From Brachionus rotundiformis (Eukaryota; Rotifera; Eurotatoria; Ploima; Brachionidae): a stretch of 64,000 nt of DNA. Under the pieces are notes generated by a model. It was not told the origin of the DNA. It saw only the letters and a list, made by a program, of their open reading frames with translations, and made no database searches. Below are positions 21,322 through 33,465 of the stretch, one piece after another (within the stretch, counting starts at the first letter, position 1; the number at the start of each line of letters is the position of its first letter). Position numbers and translations under genes: made by a program. The stretch lies in assembly GCA_016802295.1 (NCBI GenBank), contig JAESIW010000020.1, forward strand, positions 3,747,302-3,811,301. Direction: 5' to 3'.

Positions 21322-22150
21322 CTAACTTCTTTGAAGACTTCTCACATCAAAAACAACTTGATCAGTTTTATCAGTCAAATCAAGTTCAGATAATTTTAAT
21401 TCAATACTTTTATCCAAGCCTCGATCGTTTTTGTCCAAAGTGTTTTTACCACTGTTTTGCTCCATAAAGTTTTCCAGACTTTAATATTTAAAATAAATCT
21501 AGTCGGATTAGTTTTTATCTTACTATTTAATTAGAACTTTTTTTTCCAATACATAACTCCTATAAACTAAAACTGACAGTATCATTACAGCGCCAATAAA
21601 AAGCATTATTAAATATTCTATTCCAAACAATTTCCAAATAGACAATTCTTCAAATAGTTAAATATTGATCTTACTTTTTGATATTAAAGTAATAAATACC
21701 TTTATCAAGATGAAAAATTTCCAAGATGTGGTGTCTAATTGAAGCATTGGTATTCTTTTTTTCATCCTGAAAATCTCTTAAATTATGTGATTTAAATTTT
21801 TTAATAAAATGTATCTTTTGGTCATTTGGTGTTCTTTCCAATAATTCTTTTTTAAAAAACTGTCCCGATTTCGTATCTTGCTGATTTCCATTTTCATCAA
21901 TATTAATAATTTCTATCCCTGAGTTATACAGTTGATTTTCATCAGAATTTTCAACAATATTTGAATCCAAATCCGGTTCTGAATTAAAAAAGCTTGTTCT
22001 CGACATTTGACCATTGCTGTATCTTCTATTTTCATAGAAATTTTCGATCGAAATTTGAGACCCTGCTTTTTGAGACAAGAATTTGGTTGAAATGTCAGCG
22101 TTGGTCAATAAAACATTCCAGAAAATGATTCCAGTCACAATCAAGACCAT
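21322..22150 (-). CDS. Orphan type I membrane protein, 3 exons
   Basis: Not recognised. Exons 22150-21700, 21647-21524 and 21478-21322 give 243 residues. A signal peptide is at 1-18 (VLIVTGIIFWNVLLTNA). A polar, Asn/Ser/Glu-rich ectodomain of about 140 residues follows, then one membrane span (about 161-182, YLIMLFIGAVMILSVLVY), then a charged tail of about 60 residues (DLTDKTDQVVFDVRSLQ). Without the second splice the frame would stop at TAG 21525-21523; a canonical GTAAGA donor cuts inside that stop and restores a long hydrophilic tail. If the donor is not used, the product is 191 residues. No cysteine-rich or known adhesion domain is visible. Probably lineage-specific. Confidence 0.6.
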
Positions 22151-22504
22151 CTTTTAATTCATATAATTAATAATAAATTGATTTTTAGAATACTCTATTT
22201 ACTTTTGATGTGAGAATTAATTCAATTTAGTATTTTATTCAATTTTTTATAATTAAATTTAAAATGATTTTTTTTCGTTAATAATAAAAAAAATATTAAA
22301 TTAAATTATTTTATTTTTGTATAAAAATAAAGAAATTATTAATCAAAATTAAAGTATTTACGGGTCGTAGTTCTGATTAAAAAACTTTAAGAATTTGATC
22401 AAAACTAGACAACAAAAATTTCTAAATACTAAACTTTTTTTCCTACTAAACTACAATTACTAAATTTACATAAATAAAAAAAATAAAATACAAAAAAAAT
22501 CATA
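22151..22504. other. Short intergenic spacer
   Basis: A+T-rich 354 bp between two minus-strand orphan genes; it should hold the promoter of one and the 3' UTR of the other. Nothing recognised. Confidence 0.4.
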
Positions 22505-23248
22505 TCAATCTTTGGTAATAAGGTCGCTATACTTTGCCAAACGCTTCATTTTTTTAGTTTTAAGATATTTCTTTAAAAATTTTAATTTAATTTCTTGTAA
22601 ATTTTCTTCAGAATAGTAAAAATCACAAGTATTTAGCCTAAAGTTGGTTTGCCTACTATTCGATCGTGAACACTCATTTATACAAAAATACTTAGATTTA
22701 TTCTTATTCTCAAACAAGACTTTATGATAGTACTCTTCTCTCATACGGGTTACATAGGTGGTTTTTTTGATTGTTTTAACCTTTTGGTAAAATTTTTCCC
22801 GCGGCAGAGCATTTTTTTTCTCATGAGGACCAAATTTATTGCCAAAAAACACCAGAGACACGTTGACATCCTCTTTGAAAGTCGAATTGCAGTAGCATTT
22901 GCATCGTTCTTTGCACTTGTTTCTTTTGGACACCTTTCTGTCATTTTTAGCACCGAGTTCGTTCGCTTTTGGGGTTGAGGTCTTCTGAATCTTGTAATTT
23001 GGAGTGCTGGTAAAATCTGGACAGAAAGAAATGGAGCCCGATTGGTCCAAGTCACAGGTTTTTTTTTCAATGACTGTGCTGGTCACCACTCTGTTCTCGT
23101 TAAGATCGAATTTGAGAGTTCGTCCGATAATCTTTTTGCCAAAGTTAGTGTTCCTAATCATGGGCGAGTCGGGACCCGAGAATTTGAAGTTTCGGCTCAA
23201 TATTACATTGTTCATTGTTGACTTTAAACTGGACAAACTTTTTTTCAT
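22505..23248 (-). CDS. Lysine-rich orphan protein, intronless
   Basis: Not recognised. A single open frame of 247 residues from a good ATG (23248-23246), with clearly higher G+C than its flanks. The protein is strongly basic: KRNKCKERCKCYC at about 109-121, VKTIKKTTYVTR at about 157-168, and a C-terminal KFLKKYLKTKKMKRLAK. No signal peptide, membrane span or known domain is visible; a nuclear or cytoskeletal location is only a guess from the charge. The frame could continue into further exons, but the terminal TAA after LITKD is followed by A+T-rich DNA. Confidence 0.55.
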   Translation of the reverse strand: MKKSLSSLKSTMNNVILSRNFKFSGPDSPMIRNTNFGKKIIGRTLKFDLNENRVVTSTVIEKKTCDLDQSGSISFCPDFTSTPNYKIQKTSTPKANELGAKNDRKVSKRNKCKERCKCYCNSTFKEDVNVSLVFFGNKFGPHEKKNALPREKFYQKVKTIKKTTYVTRMREEYYHKVLFENKNKSKYFCINECSRSNSRQTNFRLNTCDFYYSEENLQEIKLKFLKKYLKTKKMKRLAKYSDLITKD

Positions 23249-26200
23249 CTAAATTTAAAATTCAAAATTGATTAATTTATATGAAAATGCTAATTACAAT
23301 TCAATAATGGAATGGAATTTAAAAAAGTTTTCTCGCCTATGAAAATATTCTACTAAAAAATTCAAAAAAGAAAGTTTAAGTGTTAAAATCTTGAATCATT
23401 ATCATAACCATCAAATTTTTATGAATAAAATTGAGAAATAGAAAAAAGATTAAGATACGTGATTTTGATTCAATACGGATTTCTTAAGAGAATTGTGGAC
23501 AAGCGAAATGCATGACTTTTTTGAAAAGTTAGACTCTGGGATAATTGATCTTGATTGAGACACTGAGATAATGTTTTGTTCTTAATTTTCCCAGCACATT
23601 AATTTTTTTTTATTTTGGGAAAAAAACAAACTTTTGGTATTTTTAGAATTCTAAAGACATAAAGTCCTCAAGTGCTTTCTTGCTTGTTGACAAAACTAGG
23701 AATAATTGCTTTAAGGAAGAAATTAACAAATGGAATTTATGTTTTTTTTTAATCAAATATTTAAAATCAACCATTTAATTTGGATAAATATTTACGCTAC
23801 AATTAGCTCACATCTATTTAGTATTGAACTCAAAAATGATCAAATTATATTCTTATATATTAAATTTTTATTATTTTAATTATTTTGTGTTCTTTAGTAA
23901 TTGGAGAAAATTTTTCATTTCGATTGGCTAATTAAAACTAAATGTAGAATATAAAGTAATTAATCATATAATATCTTATCACACAGTTAGATTCCGATCA
24001 TTAATTTAAACTATTTTTTGAATAGAGTCAATACTAGTTTGAGTATGTTATCTGTTTATATAAGAATTAACAGAATGTTTTTTTTGTCTTACTACCTGCT
24101 GATCCTAATAAGTAAATTAATCATTTAGGCTGATTTTTTACTTGTCAAATTTCTAGCCTCAATTTTATCTCAGTATGCTAAACTAACAATTTTATTGATT
24201 GTTATTATTGTATCAAATTGTTTAACTTTATTCGAATTATAAAAAGCAAGATAATTTTTTAATTAAATAATTATCTAATGAGTTCAGGTAAATCTCTTTA
24301 GATTTAATATCCTACAAATGAATTCGGTTAATTGTACATATTTGTTTGTTTTAGTGAAAAAAAAATATTAAAAAATAAATTCAAACTGTTTGAATTTTAA
24401 GAGGACATTTTTTGTTTAAAAAATTTTCTAATTAATTAAACTATCGTTCACCTAAAAACTTATTATTACAACTTAACAATTTTAATAAGATGGTTTGATT
24501 TTGAATCGTTTTAAATTCTGTTTCTCAAAAACAATTAGGATAGGTCCAAAATAATATCATTAATAAGACATTGAGTATTTTTTGAGTATTGAGACATTGA
24601 GAAACTGCTACATTTTTTGTTTTAACTTTTATGAAAATCTAAAAATTAAAACAAAATAAGATAAACTTTATTTTCTTTATAATTTAAGACCCATAGACCA
24701 AATAGATAGAAAACTTTTTAAAATTTAATTGACATTTGTCTTATGAAATCTAGACAAAGTGGTGATATAATTATTTATTTTTAAGTGAAGTAAAGAGATA
24801 AATATTATTCCTTAATTGACGATCAAGAATAATTTGGTCATCAATCTAATCTTTACCAATCTTTAGCAAAGTAAAGAGTCAATTTCCGCGAGTTAATATT
24901 CTTGAACCATATATTCTATCTATTCTGGTACATATCTTCCTTAAACAGTTAATTCGCTGTCTTTCTTCATACCGCTGAATGTAAGAGTTGACACATTTTC
25001 CTAACTTTTGTGGTTATTATATACTTTTATTAAAAATATATTTTAAGAAAGCTCCCTATGTTTTAAAAATTAGTATTGGCACACTACTGTGGTTATTAAT
25101 CAAATTATATTTGTAACAAATAAACATTAACCAAATAAATTTAAACAAAGATTAGCCTTATTGGAAAAACCCGATGAAATCAAATATTATCTATTTTAAA
25201 AATTAATTTCCAAATCTATCTATACTAAACCAGAAAAAAATTAATGCTTAACTTATAACTTAAATAAACTCTAAATTAATTAATGACAAAATTTTTACAT
25301 GCACCTTAGGAAATAGAATTTAAATTGATATTATTTTTAGGAATAAAATTTTTATTTTAGTAGATAAACACTTGTTTTTTATTGCCAAATGGCTCCAACA
25401 ACTAGTAATTAAAATTAGCTTAATTATAGCTTTTAAAAATATATAATCAACCATATCATGAAATATTCTAATTTTTAACTCATATGATTACATAATTTTC
25501 TCTTTAAGCACGAACCAAGATTGTTTTTGTATCTTTAAATGCTCTTTTATAGTAAAAGAAGACGCCCAGTAAGAGATTTAAATCGAAATTGAGCCAGCAT
25601 TCTATGCTGTATAAAATGATCTTTTAAAAATAATATCAAGATAAAACTCTATTGGAGGGAGAAACTATTAAATTAATATTAAACTAAAGGAACATAACGT
25701 TACTATTTTCGAATATTTAGAATAGATAAAATCTTCGAAAATACGAATCAAGATGATCTAGACCATAAAAATATTTCTATTTTTATATTTTGAAAATTTT
25801 AAATCTACCATCTAGTTTTTTTGAATGGTCAAGGCGTTAAAAGCTTTCTCAAATCGGTCTTACTTTGAGTTATTTAGGCCAAACGCTTTAGATTAATGAG
25901 TCAGCATTTAAGATCAACAAGTCTTTATAGTCTAGAAAATCAATTATCAGCATAGATAATTCATTGACAGGCAGTTGGTTGCTATTTTGTTTTAAGTACG
26001 TAAAAAGTAGGGATTTTTTTTCAAAAGAATTTGATCCACTTAATTAAAAATATCAAAGTTATTTTGAACAAGCGTTTGGGGCATTCCTCATTTAAAGGTA
26101 AGTACTCTCGAGAATGACAATATGATTAAGTATTTTTTGTTCTTTTGAATAAATAAATTGCCCAAAAGCTCGTTTGTCCAAAAGATGAGTATTTTTTAGT

Positions 26201-27330
26201 TACTCAAAAGATAATCGTCGATTAAAAGATCAACCGAAATATTATTAAATCTCAATTGAACATTTTTTAAAGCATTAATAATGTGCTGGGAGCACTTGAA
26301 AGAATAAAACTTAAAAGAAAATTTCTGTGTGAATAAATTTATAAAGCTTTTTTTACTCATGGTTAATGAGTTATAATTATTCTTATCTAATATTAGTAAT
26401 CTAAACTAAATATAACACATTTTTGTGGTCAACTAAGTTGTTTACAATATACTTGAAAAAAATAAACAAAACTCTAATTTGATTTTCCAAAAAAAAACTA
26501 TATATGGTTCTGGACGTTTTTGGATAGATATAATAAAAATTTATTTTAAAAATTAATATAAAATTTGGAGCAAAATAGTTTAAAAAATTGATATTTAATA
26601 AATTTATATTGGGAAAAAAAAACTCTTGAAAATCTCATTTTAAGTTGCTCTCTCACTTCACCTTTTTCCAGATCAGATCATCTTTCCAGTTTTAATAATT
26701 AATATTAAACATTAGATTAAAATTTTGAGTAATGAATTTCGATGATCGTAAATCCAATTCTATCTCAATTAAAAATAGTAAAAATAAATTATTTCTATTG
26801 ATTATTAAATTGATTTGAGTCTTGTTTAAATCCATTGCTAAATTTAATTTTAATTAAAAAATAATGTATTTGCTCGAAATGAAAAATTTTCGCTTCTATA
26901 ATAATCAAATTCGAATCCAAATTTACATTTTACAGTGATTTTTAGTTAGGCTTCGATTACCTGGGTAATATTGAAATTATCTTTTCTTAAAAAAGTTATA
27001 ATGATCTGAATTTATATCAATATTCTTTTTTAAAATCAAGTTACTCTTTAGAAGTATCAATTTACAAAGATTACTTTAAAATATTTAAAATATATCTAAA
27101 TAACACATTTATCTATTTATTGATATACTATCACTTGTGCGCCCAACTAACTTAAAACGAAACATTTTATTTTTTTTATTCATTAAATAAAATAACCTGT
27201 ATTTTCTTAACAAAATTTTTTCTAATGTTTTTTCTATAAACATCTTTGAGATCGAATGAGCTTACTCAAATATATCATTTTTCATTTTATTAAAGTATTA
27301 AGGCTATATCAGACATGAATTTTAATTCGA
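23249..27330. other. Gene desert
   Basis: About 4 kb of A+T-rich DNA with no coding frame of substance on either strand and no RNA gene that I can recognise. Simple A/T runs are common. Confidence 0.5.
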
Positions 27331-27535
27331 GTTAAAATAATAATAAAAAAATTAAGCTACTGCAAGCAGGCTTGCGGAGACGACTTACTAAAGAAGTCGT
27401 CTATGGTAGCTGCTTTACAGTGACCAAAGAAAATAGGCTGGCGTGTGGCTGTCTTTGAAACTTGGAGTGGAAATGGCGCTACTGTCCCGGTGGTCGTTTA
27501 GAAGTAAAGGCCTAGTAACACAGGACTCTAATCAT
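27331..27535 (-). repeat. Structured 3' tail of a non-LTR element, copy 1
   Basis: A G+C-richer block. Read on the minus strand it ends in a (TTATTA)-like tail (27331-27350), as LINE or SINE 3' ends do. Next to the tail lies a near-perfect three-way junction: outer stem 27356-27360 with 27406-27410 (GCTAC/GTAGC), hairpin GCAAGC/GCTTGC (27362-27375) and hairpin GACGACTT/AAGTCGTC (27379-27401). The segment GTCTCCGCAAGC.TGCTT..GTTGCTTAAT recurs at 33420-33450. No coding sequence. Confidence 0.6.
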
Positions 27536-29423
27536 TTAGTTTATTCAAAACATATAAAAATTTTTCTAATTTTTAGAGAGTCTCCCTTTTCAACATAGAA
27601 AAATAACCATTCTACACGATTTTAAAACGCCTAGGACAAAATGATTTCTTCTCAATACAAAAATTAAAATTTGACAAAACATTCTTTAATCTTAATTAGC
27701 TTCAAAATTTAAAAAAAAAGTTGAATGAATATATTATCTCAATAGAGGGAAATTTAACAAAAATTAATTTAAATTTTTTTCTAATTAAAATAAGCCGCTT
27801 TTATTTAGAAATGAATTTAAGAAATAATAAACAAATTGAAAATGTTTTTTTATTTAAAAATGCCTCGTTGGGAAAATTAAAAAAAAAAAACTCAAGAACT
27901 GTTATGAAGTTGAGCTTAACAGGAAGAAATTTTCTTGCAATGTTTTTCACTAAATTAGGATATTGTGCATATTTATTGACATTAAAAGAACTTTTTAAGA
28001 AAAGGGCCAATTTGTCAATGAACCTAAAAAATGCGGGAAAATGGTTTTCAAGAGACTACATAACATAATTTTTTATAAGAATTCCGAAAAAATGGTCTAC
28101 TTAAATTTGGAAATAACAAGATTTTGAAGCAATCAGAAATTTGACGAACAGAATTATAGAATAATAGGAAAAGCTGCCTTATCAATCAAAACTATTAATT
28201 TTTCAAATTCTATTTAAATATTCATAAAATTTTCTCATAAGGGCTCAAAAGCCATTAATGGCAAAGTTTGTTTTTTTTGCGCTAAAAAGTATAGAATTTT
28301 AATTTATACGACTGCTATTACTACAACTTTTAGAGATAGTTTTAAATTTTGCTTGCAGAGCAATTTAATAGAAAGAAATTGATGAATTATATAAAACTGA
28401 GAAAATTTTATTAACTATAAAATTTTATTTTTAATGATAACTTACAAGTATTGAATAAATTGTTTCAAGAGATTGCTTCAAATATACACGACTAATTCTA
28501 AATAAGTCTAAAAAAAAATCAAGCTTAATTTAATTAATAAAAAATATTCATAGATCTCGATAAGTTAAATATTAGGTTATATTTAAATTTTCAATTCACA
28601 GATCCTTTCCTTAAATTAATTTAATAATTATATAATTTTGTATTTTCGAAGAATTTCTATTTTTTTTAAAAGTTGCTCAGCTTATTGTATTTTTATTTAT
28701 ACACTTTCAAAAATTAATAAAATAATCACAAAAGAATTCCTTAAATAATGAAAAATATTAATTAGAACAATTCTGACAATGGTAATAACTACAGGTACTC
28801 GAAAAATAATAAACAATTTTTCATTGATTTAATGTATGATGAGAGTCCAGTAATTAGAGCTTAAATTGAAACTAAATTGAAGTTAAAATATAAAATTAAA
28901 ATTGACTAAAATGACTGTCTTTCATAATAATTGTCATTATTAATATTCATTAGATCTAAGCCACATAGACAAAAAAAACTTTTAAAATTAAAAATAAGTA
29001 CAAAAAAACTCAAGACACAGAAATTTTGAAAATTATTACTTTCGAAAGTTAATTAGGTAAAAAATTCTATTTTTAAACGATCATTTAAATTTGTAAATCG
29101 ATGAGAATTATCTAATTTTTGTACAAATTTATTTTCTATTTTACATAAAATAAAGGTAATCAAGTCAATAAGATATAAATAATAAAATAAAATAATGTAA
29201 ATTTTATTAAAATTTTCAATGTTTTTTATCAAGCATTTTCTTAATTTTAAATCAACTAATATTTAGTTTGTTTTATTTTATTAACGAAAAGAGAACAATA
29301 CAAGATATATCTTAAATGAAAATTTTATTTTATTTAATTTGGTAATAATTTTAGAATCTAATCTAAATAAAAGTACTTATGTAAAATTGATAAAGTTAAT
29401 ATTTTCTTAAATGATTTCCATAT
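27536..29423. other. Intergenic, with a weak coding-like relic
   Basis: A+T-rich. At about 27800-28380 (plus) there are broken frames of mildly coding character, such as KAINGKVCFFCAKKYRI near 28249-28300. They contain stops and match no family I know. The rest is the 3' flank of the transporter gene. Confidence 0.35.
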
Positions 29424-31198
29424 TTACAAATACCGTCTTTTACTAATCTTCAAATGAATATATTTGAACAGAGCATACAATGGAATAGGTAGCATAACTG
29501 ATACATTTATCATCCATCCGAAAATTAAATAAGCTCGTGGATATCTATAGTTATCTACTGATGGTTCCTCGAATAGAAAAATACTTATGAAAAATAAGGC
29601 CAGTATAATCAATGGTGATGAAAACAACCAACAAAATATCCAAAATTTATTCGGCCTTACTTTGAACATATCGTAAATATTTTGCGAAAATTTACCAATT
29701 CCATAGATCCAACTAATAGATATAGCTTCAAAAAATACAATAAACATTAGAGCTGGTGATGTAGAGAAAGTGTCCAAAAAAGTAACTAAATACATGCCCC
29801 CGTGGGTAACAGTTGGTAACGATCCCAAAAATAACAGAATATGAATAATAGCCATGAATGATTTACGGTATTTTTTAACTATTTCAAATTCATCGGCCAA
29901 AGCTGAATAAATTGCTTCGAGACCTCCAAAGCTACTGTCCAATCCAAGGTTGATAATCATAAGAAAAAAAATTGCCGAAAAAAATGCTGAAAATCTAAAT
30001 GTAGCCAAAATTTCCGGATAAGCGATAAATGATAGACCAAAATCAGATGCTGTTACTTGTTCAATTGGTTTGCCAATTTCATAGCTCAAATGACCAAGTG
30101 AAGCAAAAACAACAATGCCTTTGATTAAATTTTTTAATAAAATATCTAATTATTGGAACTTTTTTGTTTACCTGATAAAAAACTAGCTACTATGTTTGCC
30201 ACACTGGCACTTAGTGCGTCAATTTGGCAATTATTGTTCTTTTTTGAGTAGCTTGCATATGTTGTCAGAACACTGATACCAGGTCCCAAAGTAAAAAATA
30301 TCTGAATAGCTGCATCTTTCCAGCATTCGAAATCGGACAATTTTTCAAAGCTTGGTGTCAAAAAATAGGAAACTCCATCGTCCGAGCCGGACAATGTAAG
30401 TCCGTGAACGAGTAAGATTATTAAAATGATATATGGAACAGTAGCTGTAAAATAAACAGCTTTTCCAGTACCTTTTACTCCTTTACATATACAAATGTAC
30501 ATAAGTAAAAATACCAGTGCCAGACAGAATGTTAAGTCCAACTTAATAGGTCCCAAGGCATCTATTCCACTTGATTTATGAATACCCAGCATATTTCGCT
30601 TGTAGTATTCTTCTGCTGGTGAAACTGGATTTTCAATTGAGGAATTATCCTCCGTGATTCGTTCCATGCATTCGTCAGTGTTCCACTCATTCTTGCATTT
30701 GGCCCAAGGCATTACGGTATTGAAAGACGCGAAAAAATAAAACACCGAATAGGCTATTATAGTAGCGTAATAAAGCGTAATGTAGCAGACTACCAGCAGG
30801 GACGCGTAGCCAATTCCTTTCATGAAAATGTTTACTTTGCCCCATAAAGTAATGTTTCCCACGCCAAAATATTGTCCTATAGACATTTCCATAAACATCA
30901 TAGGAATACCAATGAGTATTAAGAATAGAAAGTAAGGAATCAAAAAAGCTCCACCGCCATTCTTATAGGCAATATATGGGAAACGAACACAATTTCCCAA
31001 GTCGACTACATAACCAATTACAGATAGCATGTATTCTATCTTGTTGTTCCATTGATCACGGTCTGGCTTTTCGTTTGGTGACTCATTTCGACCGCTTTCG
31101 ACAGCGACTTGAGGTTGAATGAGTCGACTAGTTGTCTTGTCTGCATTGGCGTTTAGAAGACCGATTTTAACAGGTTGCTCTAACAATTCAACACTCAT
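29424..31198 (-). CDS. SLC6 monoamine-transporter-like protein (SERT-like), 2 exons
   Basis: A Na+/Cl--coupled plasma-membrane transporter that would clear a monoamine such as serotonin. Exons 31198-30172 and 30118-29424 (53-bp intron, phase 1) give 573 residues with about 12 membrane spans. TM1 reads YVVDLGNCVRFPYIAYKNGG: Asp66 matches the amine-binding Asp of serotonin and dopamine transporters (Gly in amino-acid transporters). Extracellular loop 2 has CKNEWNTDEC with NxS sites and SPAEEYYKR, and TM8 has LGLDSSFGGLE, all close to SERT as I recall it. Odd: the Trp of the usual N-[VI]-W-R-F-P motif is Val here. The C-terminal tail is short (KISKRRYL). Intact and probably functional; the exact substrate is inferred. 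Confidence 0.88.
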
Positions 31199-31988
31199 TG
31201 TAAATATAAATTAAAATTATTTGCTGATTAATGTTATTTAATTAAATGAAAAAATAAAACTAGTAGTAAAAGATTAAATAAATTTTTTTAATGATCTCAT
31301 AAAAGTGTGCCTTAAACAGTCATTTATTCTTTAAGTATTTTAAGCTCACTTTATAATTAATTAGAAGTCTTTAAAGAAAACTCCAATTAGAAAAGGCACG
31401 AATTTGTTTTCTGTTAAGTTAAAAGAAGAATTTAGGGAACTCATTAAGCTTTTGGCAAAATGACTATTTCATATATTGTTTTGCATGATGTATTCTTGGT
31501 CGCGCGATTAAAATTATATTAATCAATTTTATACTCTGTTTATAGAAAATTATAAATTAGGTAAATTAAATAAATTGGTTATAGGGAAGAAATAAGGTAT
31601 TTGTTATCTTTAAAAAAAAGGAATTACATTGTGATAAAAATTAAGCAGAAAAAGTTTTTAACAAAATATATATTTGAATAAATTAATGTTTTATTTGGTT
31701 TTTAAGGTTAAAACTGATTTGAAATTTGATGAAGACGGCAAAAGATAATTTAAAATTTTTTTATTATACTTAAATAAATGTTTTTATCAAGCTTAGATTT
31801 TAATTTAAACATATCATTTTACAAGTAGTTTGAATATTCAATTTAAAATTTTTATTCGAAAACTGTGATTGAGATAAATTATATTATAAAAAAAAATTTT
31901 AAAAATAATTTGAGTCAAAAATGATGCAAAATTTTGAGTTATTTAAAATTATTTGGTTTTAGAAAAGACGAATATAGGTAAAAATAAA
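31199..31988. other. Intergenic, no gene seen
   Basis: A+T-rich promoter-side flank of the transporter gene, ending in the T-run (31980s, read on the minus strand) that would terminate the tRNA gene. Confidence 0.45.
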
Positions 31989-32060
31989 CTCCGTGACGGG
32001 GAATTGAACCCCGGTCTCCCGCGTGACAGGCGGGGATACTCACCACTATACTATCACGGA
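31989..32060 (-). tRNA. tRNA-Asp (anticodon GTC)
   Basis: Seventy-two nucleotides fold as a complete cloverleaf. The acceptor stem is TCCGTGA/TCACGGA with G73; the D-arm contains GTATAGTGGTGAGTATC; the anticodon stem CCCGC/GCGGG encloses CTGTCAC with anticodon GTC; the T-arm is GGGG-TTCAATT-CCCC. A-box-like TAGTATAGTGG and B-box GGTTCAATTCC promoter elements are intact, and a T-run follows for Pol III termination. There is no intron. It is isolated from other genes. Confidence 0.97.
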
Positions 32061-33409
32061 TTCATTTAAAACTGCTTTTTATATACTTTTTATACTTAAT
32101 AAATTAAATAGGCAAATAAATTTGGCAAAGTGAAAACACATCAAAGTATTCTAATTAATCATTATTTGAGTCATTTAAATTTTATTAAAAAAAATATTTG
32201 AGTTTTTTAAAATTGATAAAAGTTTTTTATTTTTAAAGCGAGTTAAAATACTAGATTTTTTTTATGATGAAATGGAACAAATGAAAATTTGGAATAAAAT
32301 ATTTCAATTTAATACTAAAAAATATAAATATTTTGGTTTTATATTTTGATTGTATAAATGTTTTAAGAGCGTTACGACAAATAGATAGAAAAACAAAAAG
32401 CTACCATAGAGCAAGAAATGATTCATTTTGTTTTCAAAATGTGTATCAAGAATAAAATTCTTTAATGTCTAATTTTTCAATTATTTCGTCTTGAGTTTGT
32501 CTATTAATAAACAACTAAATTTAGCAAAAAATCCATTACCTAGATATGTGATATTTTAATTTGAAATGAAAGAACTAAAAATAAATTGACATATTTATTT
32601 ATCTTAATAGTTTAATATAAATTATATGTATGTAAATTAGTTCATACTTATCAAGGATTAAAAATTTTTATTAATGTTTGAATGTTAAATTTAAAAAATC
32701 TAATTCATGATCCAGTTATGGCTTTATATTTAGAAACTTTAGCCTAAGAGAATTGGTTAAACTGATTTGGAAATTTTTAGAACAAAAATTGTATAGTCTC
32801 AATCTCATTATTTATAAACAAGGTGTTGGTTGACATAGAATCAACAGTCACCTAAGGCTGTGAAAATGAAGTCACTGAATTCATTTTAATAGTTAGCTAA
32901 ATTTTCAAATTTAAAAAATACTTTTATTATTAAGTCTATAAAATATATTCAAATTGATATTATTGACTGAAATTTGTATAATTTCGTGTCAATACTTTCT
33001 AGAATCCAAATTAATCACAAATATTTATATTAATTAATAAAAAAAAAAACTTGTTCCTACATTTTGCTTTGGAATAACTTAAAATAGTTATAAGCAAAAA
33101 TATAAAGAACATAACTTGAAAACCTTATTGCTTTTTACATTAATTTTTTATCCAAATATTTAAACTGAATTTTTAAATTATTTTCTATTTTTTTATAGAA
33201 AATTAATTTACTTTTAAAAAGAAAGAACTCTTATCAAAACTCAAGTATTGAACTAGTGCAAATTTATGAAATGTTTCTTAATAAAATCCTGTCCGATTTA
33301 AATTATTTACTTATTTGAAGAGTGCTTATATTTAAATTAAAGATCGTAGTTATTAAGAAATAGGCAACTTTTAATAACTTTGTTAATGAAACTAGATTTA
33401 TTTGGACGT
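32061..33409. other. Intergenic, no gene seen
   Basis: About 1.3 kb of A+T-rich DNA upstream of the tRNA. No frame or repeat of note. Confidence 0.45.
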
Positions 33410-33465
33410 GCTAGTAGGATGTCTCCGCAAGCTTGCTTTTCGTTGCTTAATTATTATTATCTATT
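33410..33465 (+). repeat. Repeat 3' tail, copy 2
   Basis: GTCTCCGCAAGCTTGCTT, then GTTGCTTAATTATTATTAT, parallels the minus strand of 27331-27385. It shares the self-complementary GCAAGC..GCTTGC core and the ATT-repeat tail. Only the terminal ~55 bp are present, as expected of a 5'-truncated non-LTR insertion. Confidence 0.55.

Noticed and set aside
27721..28068. 115-codon plus-strand frame
   Set aside because: Starts at TTG; the first ATG leaves 85 low-complexity residues with no recognisable domain.
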